12,982 nucleotides of DNA from positions 1 to 12,982 of the forward strand of contig CAMFKK010000030.1 of the NCBI GenBank assembly GCA_945957225.1, read 5' to 3'. The DNA is from an uncultured Sphingobacteriia bacterium. Lineage in GTDB: Bacteria; Bacteroidota; Bacteroidia; Chitinophagales; Chitinophagaceae. Below are positions 1-7,082 of this stretch, in pieces; the first letter of the stretch is position 1, and every line of letters begins with the position of its first letter. Both the position numbers and the translations under genes were made by a program. A model generated the notes under the pieces. That model did not search any database. It was not told the DNA's origin and was given only the letters and a program-made list of their open reading frames with translations.

Positions 1-48
1 CGAGATAGGCTCCGGTCTCGTGGGCTCGGAGATGTGTATAAGAGACAG
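1..48 (+). other. Illumina P7/Nextera adapter, not genomic
   Basis: Bases 1-6 are the end of the P7 primer (CGAGAT). Bases 7-14 (AGGCTCCG) sit where the 8-nt i7 index belongs and read, in reverse complement, as an index I recall from the Nextera XT v2 set. Bases 15-48 are the Nextera read-2 adapter, with the 19-bp Tn5 mosaic end at 30-48. Genomic sequence therefore starts at 49. This is untrimmed library sequence that an assembler carried to a contig edge; it has no biological meaning. Confidence 0.97.
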
Positions 49-50
49 AT

Positions 51-1103
51 GTGATTGTTCAAGTAAAAAATGGACCCTTGGATTTTCAACCAAGAGAGCC
101 CTTTCATCCACTCTTTGGTGCTATGCCCAAAACTCCTTTGATGATGGAGTTTCAGCTAACACAGGAATACTTGGGTCAGGCTACACATTTAGTATATGAA
201 GCACCCTTGATGACAGAAGTGTTGGATGCAGATACCTATGCCAATGGAGCGGGATCAACCGTTACCAAAGTGGTCAATGGTTCATTAGGAAAATTTGACT
301 TGAATGGCATGGCGGGTGTAGCCAATATTGGAGACGATAGAAATTGGACGGGGCATCCCTTTGCACAGGCCAATTGGTATGCGTATGGAAGACTGGCTTG
401 GAATCCCTCACAGAATACCGATAGGATTGCAGAAGATTGGATTAAAATGAGTTGGAATACCGATTCCCAATTTGTGGCAAAGACCAAACAGATGATGATG
501 GATTCTAGAAAGGTCTTGGTACAATATATGACCCCCTTGGGGCTACACCATATAATGGGAGACGGACACCATTATGGACCATCCCCTTGGTCAGATCGTT
601 TGGGCAGGGCCGATTGGAATCCTGTCTACTACCATCGCGCGGACAGCGCTGGCATTGGTTTTGACAGAAGCAGCAAGGGCAGTAATGCACTGGAACAATG
701 GGCACCAGAAATTAGAAAAATCTATGAAGACCCCAAGACCTGTCCAGAGGAATACTTGCTTTGGTTTCACCATGTGGCTTGGAATTTTAAAATGAAATCT
801 GGCAAGACATTATGGGAGGAACTATGCGCCAATTATTATGCTGGCGTAGAAGCGGTGAGAAAAACGCAGCGGGTTTGGAACAAGCAAAAAGGCTTAGTAG
901 ATGAAGAGCGTTTTGAACAAGTGCGTCAATTATTATTGGTACAAGAACAGGAAGCCATTTGGTGGCGCAATGCCTGCTTACTGTATTTTGGAACTTTTTC
1001 TAAAATGCCTTTGCCCGCAGGTTATGAAGCACCTGATCATGATTTAAAATATTATCAATCACTCAAGTTTCCATTTGCACCAGGCAATGGAGGTAGTAAT
1101 TAA
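51..1103 (+). CDS. aguA: Alpha-glucuronidase GH67, C-terminal part (5' truncated)
   Basis: GH67 enzymes remove (4-O-methyl-)glucuronic acid from the non-reducing end of glucuronoxylan oligosaccharides. This is the C-terminal half (350 residues; the family is usually about 700). GTG at 51 is an internal Val codon in a stretch reading (N)VIVQVKNGPLDFQPREP, not a start, because the gene is cut by the adapter at 49. The two carboxylates acting as general base in GH67 are recognisable: D11 in GPLDFQ and E39 in LTQEYLG. Their spacing of 28 equals that of D365/E393 in the Cellvibrio japonicus enzyme. The general acid lies in the missing half. The GDGHHYGPSPW segment (about 169-179) and the alpha-helical C-terminal domain (about 215-340) are also typical of the family. 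A GH43 gene follows 10 bp downstream, consistent with a xylan-use operon. Confidence 0.95.
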   Translation: MIVQVKNGPLDFQPREPFHPLFGAMPKTPLMMEFQLTQEYLGQATHLVYEAPLMTEVLDADTYANGAGSTVTKVVNGSLGKFDLNGMAGVANIGDDRNWTGHPFAQANWYAYGRLAWNPSQNTDRIAEDWIKMSWNTDSQFVAKTKQMMMDSRKVLVQYMTPLGLHHIMGDGHHYGPSPWSDRLGRADWNPVYYHRADSAGIGFDRSSKGSNALEQWAPEIRKIYEDPKTCPEEYLLWFHHVAWNFKMKSGKTLWEELCANYYAGVEAVRKTQRVWNKQKGLVDEERFEQVRQLLLVQEQEAIWWRNACLLYFGTFSKMPLPAGYEAPDHDLKYYQSLKFPFAPGNGGSN

Positions 1104-1113
1104 AACCAAGACC

Positions 1114-2154
1114 ATGTTAGAAAAAATTGCCCTGAGCAGTCTTGCGTGCAGTATGCTGATGATTGCTGCAGCACAAAGCAAAAAAAAGCAACCCATTTCA
1201 CAACCCTTGGTATCGCATATTTATACGGCAGACCCATCGGCACATGTATTTAATGGTAGGATTTATATTTATCCATCGCATGATATTGAAGCGGGTGTTA
1301 AGGAAAATGATTTGGGTGATCATTTTGATATGCGAGACTATCATGTACTGAGCATGGACTCCATTGGTGGTAAGGTAACAGACCATGGTGTGGCATTGGA
1401 TAAGAAAGATATTCCTTGGGCAGGTAGACAATTATGGGCCCCAGATGCGGCTTATAAAAATGGGGTTTATTATCTCTATTTTCCCATCAAAGACAAGCAA
1501 GATATTTTCCGCATTGGAGTAGCCACCTCTAAAAGTCCTACCGGTCCATTTAAGCCAGAACCCTTGCCCATAGAGGGTTCTTATAGCATTGACCCCTGTG
1601 TGTTTCAAGACCCTAGTGGCAAAGCCTATCTCTATTTTGGTGGCATTTGGGGTGGACAATTGCAACACTGGAATGGGGGCAAACATGACCCAACAGCGGC
1701 TTTGCGCAAACCTAATGAAACAGCCATTCTTCCAAGGGTGGCCGAGTTAAGCGCCAATATGAAATCTTTTAAAAGCCCTGCCAAAGAAGTACAGATTCTA
1801 GACAAGGATGGCAAGCCCTTTTTGGAATCCAATAATGACAAACGTTTTTTTGAAGCCGCATGGATGCACCAATATAAGGGCAAATATTATTTTTCCTATT
1901 CCACCGGTGACACGCATAATCTCTGTTATGCCATTGGCGATAGCCCCCTAGGGCCATTTACCTATCAAGGTATATTTCTAAAACCGGTGCAGGGTTGGAC
2001 CAGCCACCATTCCATTGTGCAGATCAAGGATAAATGGTATTTGTTTTATCACGATACCCAATTATCTGGCAAAACACATTTGCGCAATGTAAAAGTGACA
2101 GAGCTGCACTATAATGCCGATGGAACTATTCAAACCATTGAAGCTTATCAATAA
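1114..2154 (+). CDS. Secreted glycoside hydrolase family 43 (beta-xylosidase / arabinofuranosidase type)
   Basis: Five-bladed beta-propeller glycosidase of family GH43, which releases xylose or arabinose from xylan-derived oligosaccharides by inversion. I chose the ATG at 1114 because it gives a clean signal peptide (MLEKIALSSLACSMLMIAAA, cleavage near residue 20). An in-frame ATG at 1075 would overlap the previous gene and bury that signal. With this start the protein has 346 residues. The three acidic catalytic positions are D40 (YTADPSAHVF, base), D160 (YSIDPCVF, pKa modulator) and E247 (FFEAAWMH, acid). The SHHS motif at 297-300 is the usual propeller-closing histidine motif. It starts 10 bp after the alpha-glucuronidase stop, so the two are probably co-transcribed for glucuronoxylan breakdown. 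Exact substrate cannot be told from sequence. Confidence 0.9.
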   Translation: MLEKIALSSLACSMLMIAAAQSKKKQPISQPLVSHIYTADPSAHVFNGRIYIYPSHDIEAGVKENDLGDHFDMRDYHVLSMDSIGGKVTDHGVALDKKDIPWAGRQLWAPDAAYKNGVYYLYFPIKDKQDIFRIGVATSKSPTGPFKPEPLPIEGSYSIDPCVFQDPSGKAYLYFGGIWGGQLQHWNGGKHDPTAALRKPNETAILPRVAELSANMKSFKSPAKEVQILDKDGKPFLESNNDKRFFEAAWMHQYKGKYYFSYSTGDTHNLCYAIGDSPLGPFTYQGIFLKPVQGWTSHHSIVQIKDKWYLFYHDTQLSGKTHLRNVKVTELHYNADGTIQTIEAYQ

Positions 2155-2191
2155 AGATTTCTGCGTAATTTGGAACTACTAAACTACGCTT

Positions 2192-4138
2192 ATGAAATAC
2201 GTTCTTGGCTTTTGGGCCGCTTGTTTTCTTTTTTTAAATACAAGAGCACAACCAACACAGAAGCCACCTTTACACGGTAAACACTGGATGGCTATCACGG
2301 GTAAACCTTTAGCAGCCACGGCTGGCTCCATGATTTTTCAACAAGGAGGTAATGCCGTTGATGCTGCTTGCGCCATGCTTGGAGCCACATGCACCATGTG
2401 GGATGTGTTGAGTTGGGGAGGAGAAACACAGGCTTTAATTTATCATCCAAAGACCAAGAAAGTTATTGCCATCAATGCCATGGGTGTAGCACCAACAGGA
2501 GCAACCGTAGAATTTTTCAAAAGCAAGGGTTATGCATTTCCTCCAGAATACGGACCACTAGCAGCCACCACACCTGGCACGGTAGGCGGACTCTGTTATA
2601 TGTTGAGTGAATTTGGTACCATGAGTTTGAAACAGGTATTGCTACCTGCCATGCAATTGGCTGCTGGTTATCCCATAGACGCACAAACCGCTAATAGTAT
2701 GGAGAGGGGTAAAGAGATGATCAAGGGATGGCCCTATTCCAAAGCCGTTTTTCTGACGCATCCCGGAGAAAAAAGAGAAGCACCAGAAGCGGGCGAAATT
2801 TTTGTACAAAAAGATTTGCTTGCCACACTTACCAAATTGGTAGAAGCAGAAACAGCCGCACTTAAGAATAAAAAAAGCCGTAAAGAAGCCATCATGGCGG
2901 CATATGACCGTTTTTACAAAGGCGATATTGCCAAAGAATTTGTGCGAGGCGCACAGGAACAAGGAGGCCTTATCACTTTAAAAGACTTGGCCAAATGGAA
3001 GCCGCGCGTAGAAGAACCCTTGCATGTAAATTACAAGGGAATTGAAGTGTACAAACTGGCACAGTGGACCCAAGGACCCATGCTCTTGCAGAGTTTGAAT
3101 ATGCTTGAAAATATAGACCTCAAATCCATGGGCTATAATAGCAAGCGCTATATTCATACACTGTATCAGACCATGAATATGACTTATGCGGACAGGGATT
3201 TTTATTATGGCGATCCCTATTTTCCTCCAGCAGAACCCATGCAAGGATTGTTGAGTAAGGAATACGCAAGACATAGGGCAAGCCAAATTAATCCTGATAA
3301 GAACAATGCATTTGCCGCACCTGGAGACCCTTATCCTTATGAAGGCAAGACCAATCCTTATATGAGTTTGTTGCAAAAAAGAGCGGCACTAACCGATACC
3401 AGTTTACAACAAGGATCTGCCATACCCAAACATGATCAAACATATTTGCAAAGCAATAACAGCGCAGATTTGGCCAAATTGTTAAGCAAGTCTTTCTATC
3501 CTTTTGCCAATGAAGAAGAAGCCTATCAAGACAGATTATGGCGTGGAACTACAACGGTAGAAGCAGCTGACACATCGGGCTGGGTGGTGTCCATTACCCC
3601 TAGCGGGGGATGGCTGCCAGCAACCATTGCCGGAAGAACTGGTGTGGGTATGAGTCAGCGGATGCAGAGCTTTGTTTTGGATAGCACCATTGATCCATTT
3701 AATGTGGTAGAACCAGGCAAAAGACCACGCGTAACCCTAACCCCAAGTTTGGCACTCAAAGAAGGCAAACCCTTTTTATGCTTTGGTGTACAGGGAGGCG
3801 ATACACAGGATCAAAACCTTTTGCAGTTTTTCCTAAACATGGTAGAGTTTGGCATGACCGTACAACAAGCTACGGAAGCCGCCAATTTTAATACCAATCA
3901 ACTCTGGTTATCACTGGGAGGTAGCAAACTCAAAGATCGTATACCCCGCGCCGGAAGTATTCTTTTACCCCGCAATGCAACAGAAGAACTCAAAACCAGT
4001 TTGAAAAAAATGGGCTATCAAATAACCCTTGGAGACCGCACCAGCGGCCCCATCAACGCCATTTATTTTGACTGGAAACACGGCAGTCTTTGGGGCGGAA
4101 GCTCTAACAATGGGGAGGACTATGGAATTGGGTGGTAA
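2192..4138 (+). CDS. Secreted gamma-glutamyltranspeptidase-like Ntn hydrolase
   Basis: 648-residue member of the gamma-glutamyltransferase / cephalosporin-acylase-like family, made as a precursor that cleaves itself before a threonine nucleophile. A signal peptide (1-20, ending NTRAQ) indicates export. The N-terminal half has the family start (KPLAATAGSMIFQQGGNAVD, 38-57). The likely nucleophile is T453 in RGTTTVEAAD, just after a linker (about 393-450), where self-cleavage would give large and small subunits. The C-terminal half has GVQGGDTQDQ (532-541) and ends in GSSNNGEDYGIGW. The SSM and GSPGG motifs that bind the gamma-glutamyl group in classical enzymes are replaced (VTL at 514-516, GVQGGD), so it may act on another amide. 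It lies 37 bp after the GH43 gene and may share its transcript, although it has no clear link to xylan. Confidence 0.85.
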   Translation: MKYVLGFWAACFLFLNTRAQPTQKPPLHGKHWMAITGKPLAATAGSMIFQQGGNAVDAACAMLGATCTMWDVLSWGGETQALIYHPKTKKVIAINAMGVAPTGATVEFFKSKGYAFPPEYGPLAATTPGTVGGLCYMLSEFGTMSLKQVLLPAMQLAAGYPIDAQTANSMERGKEMIKGWPYSKAVFLTHPGEKREAPEAGEIFVQKDLLATLTKLVEAETAALKNKKSRKEAIMAAYDRFYKGDIAKEFVRGAQEQGGLITLKDLAKWKPRVEEPLHVNYKGIEVYKLAQWTQGPMLLQSLNMLENIDLKSMGYNSKRYIHTLYQTMNMTYADRDFYYGDPYFPPAEPMQGLLSKEYARHRASQINPDKNNAFAAPGDPYPYEGKTNPYMSLLQKRAALTDTSLQQGSAIPKHDQTYLQSNNSADLAKLLSKSFYPFANEEEAYQDRLWRGTTTVEAADTSGWVVSITPSGGWLPATIAGRTGVGMSQRMQSFVLDSTIDPFNVVEPGKRPRVTLTPSLALKEGKPFLCFGVQGGDTQDQNLLQFFLNMVEFGMTVQQATEAANFNTNQLWLSLGGSKLKDRIPRAGSILLPRNATEELKTSLKKMGYQITLGDRTSGPINAIYFDWKHGSLWGGSSNNGEDYGIGW

Positions 4139-4143
4139 ATGAA

Positions 4144-4240
4144 AGTGAAGAGGAAGAAAGTGAAGAGATAAAAGTGAAGAGATAAAAGTGAAAAGTGAAG
4201 AGTGAAGAGTGAAGAGTGAAGAGTGAAGAGTGAAGAGTGA
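4144..4240 (+). repeat. Minisatellite of GTGAAGA-type units
   Basis: Purine-rich tandem repeat directly after the Ntn hydrolase stop. Two copies of a 14-bp unit (AGTGAAGAGATAAA) lie at 4159-4172 and 4173-4186. Six perfect copies of a 7-bp unit (AGTGAAG) follow at 4194-4235, plus five bases of a seventh. The 14-mer begins with the 7-mer, so the array probably grew by slippage. Copy number is likely to vary between strains. Confidence 0.9.
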
Positions 4241-4282
4241 CCCACCCCGCCCTTCGGGCACCCCTCCCACATGTGGTAGGGG
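4241..4282 (+). repeat. GC-rich double hairpin, possible REP-like element
   Basis: Two inverted repeats lie in an otherwise A+T-rich spacer. GCCC-TTC-GGGC is at 4249-4259, and a near-perfect 22-nt palindrome at 4261-4282 (CCCCTCCCACAT / GTGGTAGGGG, one mismatch). There is no T-run after it, so it is not a typical intrinsic terminator, though it could slow transcription after the gene at 2192-4138. A dispersed intergenic repeat is the other reading. Confidence 0.5.
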
Positions 4283-4330
4283 AATTTAGAGGAGTGAAGA
4301 AAATTGCTGACTCAAATATGATTAACCATC

Positions 4331-4732
4331 ATGAATCAGTTTAGGAAAATTGATAGTCAATTAAAGGCCATAGCCAAAGAAATTGGAGCTACTTTAGAAA
4401 CTACTGAAGGAGGACATTCCATTAATGCTGTTGAAGTGCCAAAAGACAAACTAGCCATTAGACAAATTCAATGGGTAGATGGACCAATTGGAAAAGCCAT
4501 TATCATCAATCAAAATTTTGAAAACGGCAATTTTGATCTACCCAATTGGGATTTTTTCAACATTGCTTGGCTACAGGAAGGAAAAACCCCTGCAAAGGGA
4601 AGACCGTTTTGGAAAAAGAATCTTTTGACCAATATTGAATTCAAAAAAATTGAAACCAATATAGATCAGCTATTAAAACAGTCATTGGATAATTTAAAAT
4701 CAATCAAGAAAACGGATCTTAAGTGTAGATAA
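4331..4732 (+). CDS. Hypothetical protein, 133 residues
   Basis: I do not recognise the family. The product is soluble, with no signal peptide or membrane segment. It opens with a predicted helix (NQFRKIDSQLKAIAKEIGA), has a central part rich in aromatic and hydrophobic strands (about 45-80, IQWVDGPIGKAIIINQ and PNWDFFNIAWLQ), and closes with a Lys-rich helix (about 100-130). The ATG at 4331 lies after the GC-rich hairpins, so it is probably transcribed apart from the upstream genes. Its codon use looks chromosomal and the frame is open without rival frames, which supports a real gene. A link to the recombinase 160 bp downstream is possible but unsupported. Confidence 0.65.
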   Translation: MNQFRKIDSQLKAIAKEIGATLETTEGGHSINAVEVPKDKLAIRQIQWVDGPIGKAIIINQNFENGNFDLPNWDFFNIAWLQEGKTPAKGRPFWKKNLLTNIEFKKIETNIDQLLKQSLDNLKSIKKTDLKCR

Positions 4733-4743
4733 TTATTATAAAA

Positions 4744-4775
4744 GACCCTAGACTTCCCTAGACTTCCCTAAGACT
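4744..4775 (+). repeat. Short tandem 10-mer (GACTTCCCTA)
   Basis: GACTTCCCTA occurs at 4751-4760 and 4761-4770, flanked by partial copies (GACCCTA before, AGACT after). It sits just after the stop of the hypothetical gene and about 120 bp before the recombinase. No function is evident. Confidence 0.6.
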
Positions 4776-4892
4776 AAATAAGCTACTATTTCAAGACTAA
4801 AAATATTTTGGTAAAATAATTTGTTTTAGAAAAGATTTTAGAGCCATAGATTGATTGCGGATTTAATGGATCTTGTATGAGAAACATTTGCT

Positions 4893-6083
4893 ATGGGCAA
4901 TGCTACAATCTCCAGATCCGAACTACCATTGATATTACTAAGACCCTTTTTTCACAGGGGTTTGGAGTGCATGGGTATGGTTTTTAAAAAAAATGCCCTA
5001 TTGGAATCCATAGCCAAAACCTTACAAGGAGCTAGGTGGACACATGAACAAAATTGTTGGTATTTGCCCTGCCATCGCGCAGCATATGAGGCAGCCAAAA
5101 AAGCATTTGAAGGCAAGGCTCAATTGGACAGGGATGAGTTAAAACAATATCTGGAGCAACGCAAAACCTTGGTGGCTCCCACCCAAGAAAAAATCTCCGG
5201 AGCCACTGCCAAACTCATGATGGAATTTCCATTGGAAGAAGCAAATCTACGGGCCTATGCGCAGTTTAAAGACCTATTAATACTAAAGGGATATAGCCCC
5301 AACACCATCAGGAATTATTGCACTGAATTTCATTTACTACTCCGCTTATTGGGAAATAGGTCTGTTTCAGCACTAACCAAACCACAAGTCATGAGTTATT
5401 TGTTGTGGTTATTAGAAAAGCAGGGATGTTCCGAAACCAAATTGCATACTACGGTCAACGCCATTAAATTTTATTTTGAAAAAGTATTGGAAAGGGCCAC
5501 TGAATTCTATGACCTTCCCAGACCCAAGAAACCCTACAAATTACCCAGCATATTGGCGGCATCGGAAGTTATTGACATGATCAATAAGATGACCAACCTC
5601 AAACACAAATGCATTCTCATGACTGGATATGCAGGAGGTTTGCGCGTGAGCGAAATAGTTGGATTAAAGATTGCCGATATTGACAGCAAAAGGATGATGA
5701 TTCATATACGCGGAGCCAAGGGCAAGAAAGATAGAATGGTACCACTTTCACAAGTACTGTTGATCAGCTTGCGCGAATACCATTTGGCCTATCATCCAAA
5801 AGTCTATCTGTTTGAAAACCCCAATGGAGGCCCATATAGTGTACGCCGCACCCAACAAATTATACAAGAAGCCAAACGCGCTGCCGGGATTCACAAACAA
5901 GGCAGCATTCATATGCTCCGCCATAGTTATGCCACCCATTTAATGGAAGCCGGCACCGACCTACGCTATATTCAGGAACTCCTAGGCCATAATAGTATCC
6001 GCACTACCATGCGCTACACCCATGTAAGCATCAAAAGCCTAGGCAATATCCAAAGCCCCCTAGACCGATTGCATTGGGAATGA
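4893..6083 (+). CDS. Tyrosine recombinase / candidate integron-type integrase
   Basis: 396-residue site-specific recombinase, presumed to cut and join cassette sites through a 3'-phosphotyrosine. The catalytic set is complete: R251 (GGLRVSE), K276 (GAKGKKDR), H340 and R343 (HMLRHSYAT), H366 (LLGHNS) and nucleophile Y375 (MRYTHV). A SAM-like core-binding domain lies at about 118-205 and the catalytic domain at about 217-396. Residues 1-95 form an extra N-terminal domain (FHRGLE, ARWTHEQNCWYLP) that I know from Bacteroidota Xer-like recombinases. It argues for the ATG at 4893 over the internal one at 4971. Only about 46 residues separate LREY from the HxxR box, so the insertion typical of IntI is absent. 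The C-terminus (IQSPLDRL) resembles that of IntI. The stop is 237 bp before the attI-like GTT. An unrelated chromosomal Xer-like role remains possible. Confidence 0.9.
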   Translation: MGNATISRSELPLILLRPFFHRGLECMGMVFKKNALLESIAKTLQGARWTHEQNCWYLPCHRAAYEAAKKAFEGKAQLDRDELKQYLEQRKTLVAPTQEKISGATAKLMMEFPLEEANLRAYAQFKDLLILKGYSPNTIRNYCTEFHLLLRLLGNRSVSALTKPQVMSYLLWLLEKQGCSETKLHTTVNAIKFYFEKVLERATEFYDLPRPKKPYKLPSILAASEVIDMINKMTNLKHKCILMTGYAGGLRVSEIVGLKIADIDSKRMMIHIRGAKGKKDRMVPLSQVLLISLREYHLAYHPKVYLFENPNGGPYSVRRTQQIIQEAKRAAGIHKQGSIHMLRHSYATHLMEAGTDLRYIQELLGHNSIRTTMRYTHVSIKSLGNIQSPLDRLHWE

Positions 6084-6163
6084 TTATCACTCATTCACTA
6101 TCTGTTCCCCTTCAACCAATCCAAACCTATCAGTTTCCTACCCGCCACCCACCCCCTCAAACT

Positions 6164-6218
6164 CGCGTTTTCTTAATATCTCACCTCACTCTCCCCACCC
6201 GCGCTTTTCCAATATCTC
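6164..6218 (+). repeat. Imperfect 36-bp-spaced direct repeat between integrase and attI-like site
   Basis: CGCGyTTTyyyAATATCTC occurs at 6164-6182 and again at 6200-6218, an offset of 36 bp, inside a strikingly pyrimidine-rich stretch (about 6130-6240). Classical attI sites carry extra direct repeats bound by the integrase upstream of the crossover, and these copies are at a comparable side but farther away (about 100 bp). A role in recombination is a guess; simple duplication would look the same. Confidence 0.45.
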
Positions 6219-6299
6219 GCACCCGCTTGCAGATACCCATGATTCAAACAAATGAAATAGACACATATTTTTCCAATTGAGATTTTTTATAATGTAAGG

Positions 6300-6330
6300 G
6301 GATATGCGTACTTTTAAGCGTTAGCGGTAA
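6300..6330 (+). other. attI-like cassette insertion site
   Basis: GCGTTAGCGGTA (6318-6329) contains the same GCGTTAGCGG as the right end of the third attC-like element, but the long complementary arms of the attC elements are missing around it. The predicted crossover is between G6320 and T6321. The ten bases GTTAGCGGTA are exactly complementary to TACCGCTAAC at 6853-6862, the end of the first cassette gene region, so they travelled with that cassette. ATGCGT at 6304-6309 echoes ATGCGT before GTT in the attC elements, with a 10-nt instead of 5-nt spacer. Confidence 0.7.
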
Positions 6331-6350
6331 TTGTTTTGACAAACTCTTAT

Positions 6351-6848
6351 ATGCGAAGATCAATTTTACTAGTCTCCCTACTTTTCTGTTCAATTCTTGG
6401 TTTGACACAAGAAAAAATTGCTGGTACTTTTCAAACTAATTTCCCAACCTATGGAATGTTTGGAGAAACACTAACATTAAACTGTGACCATTCGGCCGTT
6501 TTAAATTTTAGGGGAGATTTAATGAACGATAATTCCGTCGGTATATGGGGCAAGAAAAATAATTTACTCACATTAACATTTGATTCAACACTTTATCCAA
6601 AACAAAGATATAAAGGACAATTAAGCTTTGAAATAAAAAACCAGAAACTCTACATTGTCCACTTCACAAAAGAGTATTACGACGAATTGAAAGCCAAAGC
6701 TGAGAAATACTCAAAGGAACAAAATGAAGAAATCAAACTTCCAAGCTATTCTGAATTCAAAAAACAATATAGTAAGACTCCAAAAAATTATTATGGTAAA
6801 AGTGGGATACAGTACTTCAAAAAAATTGAATCATTTAAGTGTAGCTAA
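6351..6848 (+). CDS. Cassette 1 gene: secreted hypothetical protein
   Basis: 165-residue protein of unrecognised family. The ATG at 6351 gives a signal peptide (MRRSILLVSLLFCSILGLTQ); the TTG at 6336 in the same frame would spoil it. The exported part begins with beta-rich sequence (AGTFQTNFPTYGMFGETLTLNCDHSAVLNF, about 24-53, resembling the first strands of a lipocalin-like or META-like fold only in pattern). It has a Lys/Glu-rich helical stretch (about 120-145) and ends FKCS. The gene begins 30 bp after the crossover point and ends 5 bp before TACCGCTAAC, so it fills the first cassette (6321-7043) as integron genes usually do. It is visibly more A+T-rich than the GH67/GH43 genes, in line with separate origin. 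Confidence 0.8.
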   Translation: MRRSILLVSLLFCSILGLTQEKIAGTFQTNFPTYGMFGETLTLNCDHSAVLNFRGDLMNDNSVGIWGKKNNLLTLTFDSTLYPKQRYKGQLSFEIKNQKLYIVHFTKEYYDELKAKAEKYSKEQNEEIKLPSYSEFKKQYSKTPKNYYGKSGIQYFKKIESFKCS

Positions 6849-6852
6849 CAAC

Positions 6853-7050
6853 TACCGCTAACATTGCATTGCAGCAATTGTTACTGCAGTAAAGGCTCTC
6901 AGCCAAGTACAAATCCAAACTGTAGTTCTCAGCTATTTACTCAATTCTAGTCAACGGTACATATTCTAAACTTTTGTAACTTTATTCAGCTCCAGTCCCA
7001 GCAGCGGTATATCCATTACCCAACTGCTTCAATGCGTGGGGCGTTGTGCG
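6853..7050 (+). repeat. attC-like element A
   Basis: Runs from the AAC core at 6860-6862 to the GTT at 7043-7045. The left arm (GCATTGCAGCAATTG, 6866-6880) pairs with the right arm (CAACTGCTTCAATGC, 7021-7035) with one mismatch and one shifted base. The last 33 bases up to GTT are identical in all four copies, as is CTTTTGTAACTTTAT (here 6971-6985). Copy A is one base shorter than the others. The outer bases differ between sides (CCGCTAAC left, GTTGTGCG right), because the right ones belong to the next cassette. Confidence 0.85.
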
Positions 7051-7067
7051 CTAGCTAAAATCTTGGA

Positions 7068-7082
7068 TTACAAATTTTGTAA
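7068..7082 (+). promoter_or_regulatory. Palindrome TTACAAA-T-TTTGTAA at a start codon
   Basis: A perfect 7-bp inverted repeat around one central base ends on the A of the start codon of the second cassette gene. It could be an operator or a hairpin hiding the start. It is A+T-rich in A+T-rich DNA, so chance is a fair alternative. Confidence 0.3.

Noticed and set aside
51..53. GTG as true start of the first gene
   Set aside because: Homology pattern of GH67 continues upstream (Asn-Val-Ile-Val context), and the reading frame is broken by adapter sequence, not by a natural start.
3965..4270. Minus-strand frame over the Ntn hydrolase end
   Set aside because: It translates the 7-bp minisatellite into a Leu-Phe-Thr-Leu-His-Ser-Ser repeat and lies antisense to a well supported gene.
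4261..4282. Intrinsic terminator after the Ntn hydrolase gene
   Set aside because: The palindrome is strong but is followed by GAATTTAGAGG, with no T-run, so I list it only as a hairpin.
4893..6083. Phage integrase with attL/attR and a prophage
   Set aside because: No phage structural or replication genes are present and no tRNA borders the region; the neighbouring repeats fit cassette sites instead.
6074..6280. 68-residue open frame overlapping the recombinase end
   Set aside because: Pro/Thr-rich reading of a pyrimidine-rich repeat region. It starts inside the recombinase gene, has no domain, and the region is better read as the attI leader.
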